A stretch of 34,185 nucleotides of DNA, taken from NCBI GenBank assembly GCA_016284235.1, contig JAEEOK010000077.1, positions 1-34,185 of the forward strand. The letters are read 5' to 3'. The DNA comes from Succinivibrionaceae bacterium. GTDB lineage: Bacteria > Pseudomonadota > Gammaproteobacteria > Enterobacterales > Succinivibrionaceae. Position 1 is the stretch's first letter. Each line of letters opens with the position of its first letter. Made by a program: the position numbers and the translations under genes. Under the pieces are notes generated by a model. The model made no database searches, had not been told where the DNA came from, and worked only from the letters and a program-made list of their open reading frames with translations. This document shows positions 29,773 to 34,185 of the stretch, one piece after another.

Positions 29773-30602
29773 AATATTCCTCCGTTTGTTCCTATAAAAA
29801 CTGATATCAAGTATAAAAAACCCAATGCTAGTATTATGATAGGTGTTGTAGGGTAGTTGAAATAAAATGACGCTATTATACCGCTGTAGCAGGCTGTTAT
29901 GACGATAAGTGGACTTAAAAGACAACTGTACAGAATATTATTAAGCCACAACCTAATTGTTGCTGCCGGAAGAATAAGCAAGCCAACTGCCATAAGTGTT
30001 CCTATGGTTTGAAAACCTGCAATGAGATTAAGAACAACCAGGATCATGAATATCGTGTGATAGAAGTGGCCGTTTATTTTGTTATGAATAAGAAATTCGG
30101 GATCAATACAATCTATAATAAAGGGTCTTCTTATTACAATCATTGTTACTAATGTGATTAAACTAATCGAAGATAGAAGAGCCAGACTTTCATCATTAGT
30201 AGTCAGCAGCGATCCAAAGAGAATATTTAAGAGATCAATATTGCTTCCATTTACGGATATTATAAGAATACCCAGTGCCAGAGACATTAGATAAAACACT
30301 GCAAGTGAACTATCTTCTCCCTTCTTTGTGTATCTTGATACAAAACCGCTTAAGACAATGACAAGACTTCCTGCTATGAAACCGCCTAAGGTCATTATGG
30401 TAGCAGACAACCCTGCTACTGCATATCCTATTGCAACGCCTGGCAGAATAGCATGTGATATAGCGTCACCTGTTAGACTCATTTTTTTGAGAATTAAGAA
30501 TAGTCCTAGCATTGGAGAACATAGTGATATGAGAATACATCCTAGCAGGGATTTAAACATAAAACCGTAATCAATAAACGGTTGTATAAAAATATCATAC
30601 AT
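29736..30602 (-). CDS. metal ABC transporter permease
   Basis: Membrane subunit of the metal importer, 288 aa from ATG 30602, in the ABC-3 permease family. Family signatures are LGLFLILKKMSLTGDAISHA near residues 30-50 and the later NIDLLNILFGSLL and IGTLMAVGLLILPAATIRLW blocks; eight or nine helices are visible. A TTG at 30674 would add 24 residues of unusual sequence, so ATG 30602 is preferred, although its Shine-Dalgarno is weak. The gene overlaps the substrate-binding protein gene. Confidence 0.9.
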   Translation of the reverse strand: MYDIFIQPFIDYGFMFKSLLGCILISLCSPMLGLFLILKKMSLTGDAISHAILPGVAIGYAVAGLSATIMTLGGFIAGSLVIVLSGFVSRYTKKGEDSSLAVFYLMSLALGILIISVNGSNIDLLNILFGSLLTTNDESLALLSSISLITLVTMIVIRRPFIIDCIDPEFLIHNKINGHFYHTIFMILVVLNLIAGFQTIGTLMAVGLLILPAATIRLWLNNILYSCLLSPLIVITACYSGIIASFYFNYPTTPIIILALGFLYLISVFIGTNGGILWKYIRLKHLDS

Positions 30603-30674
30603 AAGCAATGTTAAAAAATTTTTCGAACCTATATTTTGTAAATAATTTTGCAGTACCTTTTTTCGCGGATCCAA

Positions 30675-31082
30675 TTTTGGAATAATTTAAACTTACTTAA
30701 CTTTTATCTGTTATCCGATCCTCGATTGATACTCATTGAAATTAACTTGATATCCTTTAATTATCTGTTAGTACAAAATCTTTTCATTTTTCGAACTGTC
30801 AACATCATATCTTTTTAGCGCCACTTAGAATATGCTAAATTTTCTTTCTTGCAGTTTGTATAATCTTTTCAGTGGTGATTTCTCTGACATACTGAATGTT
30901 GTCAACCTAAGCTTTCATTTTCAACTACTGAGGTAGTTCTTTATTTGAGTGAAGTAAACCACTGTTTCTATCAATTTACGCTTAAACATTCTGGTCGAGC
31001 ATTTATCGTATTGATTTAAATGAGATTATAAATGCAGTAAGTTATTTTAACACCTAGAATTGTTTGCTATTCCTGTCATTTG
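30675..31082 (-). other. 408-bp gap inside the metal transporter gene cluster
   Basis: No intact gene is visible. The minus strand holds short protein-like runs in shifting frames (for example RMFKRKLIETVVYFTQIKNY and SMSEKSPLKRLYKLQERKFS) and two TTGACA hexamers without good -10 partners. A decayed gene or a long leader for the permease gene are both possible; I cannot decide. Confidence 0.3.
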
Positions 31083-31793
31083 TTAGTTTCGATGGCATAT
31101 TTCGGCATTGGGATTTATAGCCATATTTAAAGAAAAAGTCTTCAATAGTACGTCTTCTGTTAAAACTTCTTCTGTATTTCCATAAGCTATGATTTCTTTA
31201 GCCAAAGCAATTGTGGAAGGAAAGTGTTCTCTTACCATATTTAGATCATGCATTACTGTTATAATCGTCTTTCCTTCCTTATTCCACTCTTTTAGTAGAT
31301 CCATAAGTTCTAGAGCCGTTTTTTGATCTATTGCACTAAAAGGTTCATCTAGGAGCAATAAATCAGGTTTTTGAAGGTAGATTCTAGCGAACTGAGCTCT
31401 TTGAAACTGACCTCCTGAGAGAGTTGAAATATATTTATTTTTAAAACCGTCAAGTTTAACCGCTGACAGTGATTCTTCAATACGTTTTTTGCTGATTGTT
31501 CTGAACAGTCCTGTTTCTCTTATAAGAGCTGAACTAACAAAAAAACCTACAGAAACTGGGAAAGAGTGGTTTACATTAAACAGCTGAGGTATATAACCTG
31601 TTTTTTTGAAAGTATTCTCTATAACTCCTTCCATAGGGATCAGTTGATTTAGAATTGATTTCAGCAGGGTTGATTTACCGCCTCCGTTTGGTCCTATGAT
31701 TGCTATCATTTCTCCTTGCTTCACTGATAAATTTATGTGATGGATAATAGGGTGTCTGTCATATCCGACGGTAACATTCCTAAGTGATAGCAT
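31083..31793 (-). CDS. metal ABC transporter ATP-binding protein
   Basis: ATPase subunit of the importer, 236 aa. It has Walker A GPNGGGKST (residues 34-42), ABC signature LSGGQFQRAQFARIYLQ, Walker B LLLLDEPFSAID and H-loop VMHD. Upstream, on the minus strand, are AGAGG before the ATG and a TATAAT (31827-31832) with no clear -35. An imperfect dyad, GTATA / TATAC, overlaps that -10 (31810-31833) and could be a metal-repressor site, but it does not match a Zur, Fur or MntR consensus I can name. The order ATPase-permease-binding protein suggests one transcript. Confidence 0.9.
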   Translation of the reverse strand: MLSLRNVTVGYDRHPIIHHINLSVKQGEMIAIIGPNGGGKSTLLKSILNQLIPMEGVIENTFKKTGYIPQLFNVNHSFPVSVGFFVSSALIRETGLFRTISKKRIEESLSAVKLDGFKNKYISTLSGGQFQRAQFARIYLQKPDLLLLDEPFSAIDQKTALELMDLLKEWNKEGKTIITVMHDLNMVREHFPSTIALAKEIIAYGNTEEVLTEDVLLKTFSLNMAINPNAEICHRN

Positions 31794-32049
31794 AATAAAC
31801 CTCTGGGGAGTATAGAACCGTGTTAGATTATACGTTATTTAGAAGCTCAGGTTTGAATCAAAGCGTACCTTTTATCAGGTGAATCAGTCTTTTTTATTGT
31901 TTGTTGGTATTTATCGTTTTTTTTGTGTATTTTTTAATCAGTTTACAAAATTTTTATTAGTACCATTGATTTCCGTATATTTATAAAAAATCGCTTTGCA
32001 ATTATACATATTGAAAACTAAAACTGTATATTCATCTAAATTTACATAT
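31794..32049. other. intergenic region before the metal ABC operon
   Basis: AT-rich, with no ORF or RNA gene visible. It holds the candidate -10 described under the ATP-binding protein and runs up to the hairpin terminator at 32050. Confidence 0.5.
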
Positions 32050-32075
32050 AAAAAGGTGGCAGAGCCACCTTTTTA
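32050..32075 (-). terminator. terminator of the PIN-like gene
   Basis: AAAAAGGTGGC / GCCACCTTTTT with loop AGA lies just beyond the stop codon at 32103. The A- and T-runs on both sides make it able to work in either direction. Confidence 0.8.
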
Positions 32076-32102
32076 TATTGTTTCGCTTTTTTTAAAACTA
32101 GA

Positions 32103-32663
32103 TTAGTTTCCGCCGCCCATAAGTCCAACAGATCCGCCAATAAGAGTGGATATAAGCTTCTTGTTTGTACTCTTAGGCTGAGGAGCTGCTGCTTGTTGAG
32201 GAGCAGCTGCCGGTTGAGGTGCTGCCTGTGGCATAGGCTGTGGTTGAGGTTGAGGCATTGCCTGCTGCATCTTTGGCTGAGGTTTCATTGATGCCATCGA
32301 TACAGAGCCGTTTCCTTCCATTCTTTGGATCTTGAAACCAAGATTTTTACCATATTCAATAACACAGTCAATGGAAGGATCATTGGAGAGCAAAGCAACT
32401 TCATTTTCAGGATCCATAAGAAAAACACCTAACTGGAACGCTAATATGCGATGGTATTCTTCATCATTTCCAGCTTGTAACTGTAAAAAATCTATTTTAA
32501 GTGAACATTGCTGCTGCAACATAAGCAATTGAGATACAACCTGGATAGGCATACTGCTCTGATCACCGCTTATAATCAGCTTTACTTCCTGAAAATGATT
32601 CATTATATCTGGTGATAACTGCTGAGTAGCTCCTTTTCCTATAACTAAAATTCTTTCAGCCAT
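32103..32663 (-). CDS. small PIN-like domain protein with Pro/Gln/Ala-rich tail
   Basis: A 186 aa product. Residues about 1-117 resemble a compact PIN-like nuclease fold: ILVIGKGATQQLSPDIMNHF, LQLQAGNDEEYHRILAFQLG, and VALLSNDPSIDCVIEYGKNL, where the family has SKDxGFDPLI. Acidic residues survive in the second and third blocks, but the first strand that usually carries the DYEN acid is absent, since the frame starts right after it. GAAGGAAA before ATG 32663 argues that this is the true start. Residues about 120-165 are rich in Pro, Gln and Ala, then a Lys pair and a Gly-rich, weakly hydrophobic end (ISTLIGGSVGLMGGGN). RNA or DNA cleavage is not certain. Family call is from pattern memory. Confidence 0.6.
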   Translation of the reverse strand: MAERILVIGKGATQQLSPDIMNHFQEVKLIISGDQSSMPIQVVSQLLMLQQQCSLKIDFLQLQAGNDEEYHRILAFQLGVFLMDPENEVALLSNDPSIDCVIEYGKNLGFKIQRMEGNGSVSMASMKPQPKMQQAMPQPQPQPMPQAAPQPAAAPQQAAAPQPKSTNKKLISTLIGGSVGLMGGGN

Positions 32664-32892
32664 AGCAAATTTCCTTCTTCTTATTATTACTGTTTTTATT
32701 TTGTTGATTCAGATAGTTTGGCACGAAATGCACACACACTGTTGTCCCATTATATCCGTGCCTTAGAAAAGCATAAAATTCTTTGATTAGACTTTATGAC
32801 TTTTATCAAACTATTTGCAGGACCCTGGCATAAATATCCAATCTATTGTAAAAAATATTGTTTGTTTTTTAAACATCTTACCCTACATGGTT

Positions 32893-33205
32893 TCATAATT
32901 CTGGATCTCTTTTATCAGGTCCTTTTGTTTTGATTCCTTCAGCTATTAAACCGAGCATATAACGGGTAGAAAGTCTGACAGGTTGAACAGGTGTGAGAGC
33001 TTCGTTCCAGATCAGATTTAGGGAACTGATCTGGTATGCAATGTTCGGGTATCCTGGCGTCTATAAGAAAATATATTATCAGCTGTCTGTGAGGATAGTT
33101 TGTTGTTATTGGTATGGTGTTATAAAATTCTGATATTTTTAGAGTACGAGAGAACAATTCAATGTATATTGGATTGTACTGATATATCTCAGATTGATGA
33201 TACAA
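32893..33205 (-). pseudogene. frameshifted gene remnant, unidentified
   Basis: The minus-strand frame 32893-33060 reads GYPNIAYQISSLNLIWNEAL then TPVQPVRLSTRYMLGLIAEG to a stop, convincingly protein-like, but begins directly after a stop codon. A second frame from 33205 (LKISEFYNTIPITTNYPHRQ, LIIYFLIDA) runs into it, so a single frameshift near 33060 would join them. I do not recognise the family. The rest of 32664-33339 holds no other gene. Confidence 0.45.
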
Positions 33206-33339
33206 TGAGTAATAGTAAGTAGATTTCCTGTATCGTAATAAATGTTACGTTTTTTAAGTTCTTGGTTTGCAAAAAGAATCGTTTATGGATCTGTGATAGA
33301 TTTATGATTCCGTGTAAGCCTTTACGATTTGGTAAAAAA

Positions 33340-33993
33340 ATGAAGAAATATTTCAAATATCTCAATTTATTTATAGTTTTCAATGTTCTTTTTGCTGAGA
33401 ATTCCAATGCTGTTACTTTGACACATGTTGTTAATGTCGGGTTTGTAGAAGCTGGTTTTTTTCTCTTTGGATGCGGAATTTTACTGCTGTTCGTACCAAA
33501 GTTGACTAAATTAGGCATAATAGTTACATTGATTGGTAATGCCATTGTTGTTTCAAGATTTCTTTTCCAGCCTGAAATCATGAAATTTTTAGAAGAAAAA
33601 GGTTTTGAGTCATACTTGAGTGATTTAAGCAATGATGATTTGAGACTTTATACTGGGTTGTTCTCTGTCATCTTCATAATGATTCTTGCCTCAATTAATT
33701 TCTTAAGAAAATACCTGTGGTTAAAGTTCTGGAGAATATTCGGCTTTTATAGAACTGATGAAGAAATTAAAGCATCAGAGGATAAACGAAAAAGAAAAGC
33801 GGAATCAAAAAAATTTGAGAAGGAAGATGAGTTTCTGAAAAAAACAATAGGCTACTCGTCTTCAGCAGCTAAAGTTAAAAGTATTGCAGCAAGCAATGTT
33901 GACGATGTCTTCTCTTATGACAGGGATATATCTCTTGATCTTGATAAAGCGAGCAGTATTGTTCATAGAGTAGACAGTAACAAAAAAAATTAA
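33340..33993 (+). CDS. hypothetical membrane protein (217 aa)
   Basis: ATG 33340 gives a signal-like start (MKKYFKYLNLFIVFNVLFAE, then NSNA). Two hydrophobic regions follow, VEAGFFLFGCGILLLFV and IIVTLIGNAIVVSRFLF, and a further helix GLFSVIFIMILASINFL (about residues 128-144). The last 70 residues are charged and Lys/Glu/Asp/Ser-rich, likely cytoplasmic. A TTG at 33262 and an ATG at 33304 lie further upstream in frame but lack good ribosome sites and would hide the signal sequence. Family unknown. It lies just upstream of the rRNA promoter. Confidence 0.6.
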   Translation: MKKYFKYLNLFIVFNVLFAENSNAVTLTHVVNVGFVEAGFFLFGCGILLLFVPKLTKLGIIVTLIGNAIVVSRFLFQPEIMKFLEEKGFESYLSDLSNDDLRLYTGLFSVIFIMILASINFLRKYLWLKFWRIFGFYRTDEEIKASEDKRKRKAESKKFEKEDEFLKKTIGYSSSAAKVKSIAASNVDDVFSYDRDISLDLDKASSIVHRVDSNKKN

Positions 33994-34031
33994 AAAAAGC
34001 ACTTGCAAAAGGAAAGTGAAGTGTTTAACAT
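33980..34031 (+). promoter_or_regulatory. rRNA operon promoter with UP element
   Basis: A-tracts at about 33981-34000 (AAAAAAAATTAAAAAAAG) resemble an UP element. They abut TTGCAA (34003-34008), a 17-bp spacer and TAACAT (34026-34031). Only one promoter is visible, whereas E. coli rrn operons have P1 and P2. Confidence 0.55.
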
Positions 34032-34040
34032 ATGCATCCG

Positions 34041-34185
34041 TTGAGTGACGTAACTCACAGTTCTTTAAAAAAACAAATAAGACAATCTGTGTGGGCACCG
34101 TAAGAGAGATTCAAGAGAAAAAGAAGATTCTCTGACGGTGACAGCAAAAAATAAAGCAAGTCAACGAAAGGGAGTCATGAGAACT
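34041..34185 (+). ncRNA. rRNA operon leader with boxB, boxA and processing stem
   Basis: A small hairpin TGAGT / ACTCA (34042-34046, 34053-34057) sits where boxB is expected. It is followed by GTTCTTTAAAAA (about 34060-34071, boxA-like) and GACAATCTGTGTGGGCAC (34081-34098), a block that is nearly identical in E. coli rrn leaders. Then CACCGT with GAGAGATT pairs with GATTCTCTGACGGTG (34096-34140), a probable leader stem. These are sites for antitermination factors (NusA/NusB complex). The 16S gene itself is not in the window. Confidence 0.8.

Noticed and set aside
31801..31840. A Zur or MntR operator before the metal transporter
   Set aside because: Only an imperfect GTATA/TATAC dyad is present, and it does not fit a consensus I can name.

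Overview
The window is a chromosomal origin-proximal segment of an AT-rich gammaproteobacterium. The order yidC-mnmE ... mnmG-rsmG-parA-parB-atpIBEFHAGDC-glmU-glmS is the classic gammaproteobacterial origin neighbourhood. An EF-P carrying Arg32 beside its rhamnosyltransferase EarP, and an enterobacterial-style rRNA leader, agree with this. A member of Aeromonadales/Succinivibrionaceae is a guess; the sequence does not prove the family.

Layout. 1-590: decayed coding relics and the yidC promoter; the usual rpmH-rnpA-yidD are absent upstream. 593-3667: yidC and mnmE. 3.7-11.5 kb: a block between mnmE and mnmG that is unusual for this neighbourhood. It holds a minus-strand gene for a tail-anchored protein with a DNA polymerase I thumb-like N-terminus, a MITE-like IS200/IS605-type element, a pqiABC lipid-transport operon on the minus strand, and earP-efp. 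11.25-11.87 kb: a second MITE-like element directly after the efp stop codon, the efp terminator, and a probable oriC (12 GATC sites in about 245 bp, then an AT-rich tract) next to mnmG. 11.87-16.5 kb: mnmG, rsmG, parA, parB. 16.6-23.9 kb: the complete F-type ATP synthase operon with its own promoter and terminator. 24.03-24.28 kb: another copy of the 254-bp element. 24.4-28.85 kb: glmU, glmS and an FPr-like PTS protein that has lost its EIIA histidine and carries a near-perfect parS site. 28.9-31.8 kb: a Zn/Mn ABC transporter on the minus strand. 32.1-32.7 kb: a small PIN-like protein with a Pro/Gln/Ala-rich tail. 32.9-33.2 kb: a frameshifted pseudogene. 33.3-34.0 kb: a membrane protein of unknown function. 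34.0-34.185 kb: promoter and boxB/boxA leader of an rRNA operon whose 16S gene would start just beyond the window.

How the parts work together. oriC, ParA, ParB and parS are replication and segregation functions; MnmE and MnmG jointly modify tRNA wobble uridines; EarP activates EF-P; YidC inserts membrane proteins, including ATP synthase subunits; GlmS and GlmU make the amino-sugar precursor UDP-GlcNAc. The most novel-looking items are the Pol I thumb-like membrane protein, the family of ORF-less IS200/IS605-type elements that look like guide-RNA scaffolds, and the degenerate FPr protein that carries parS.
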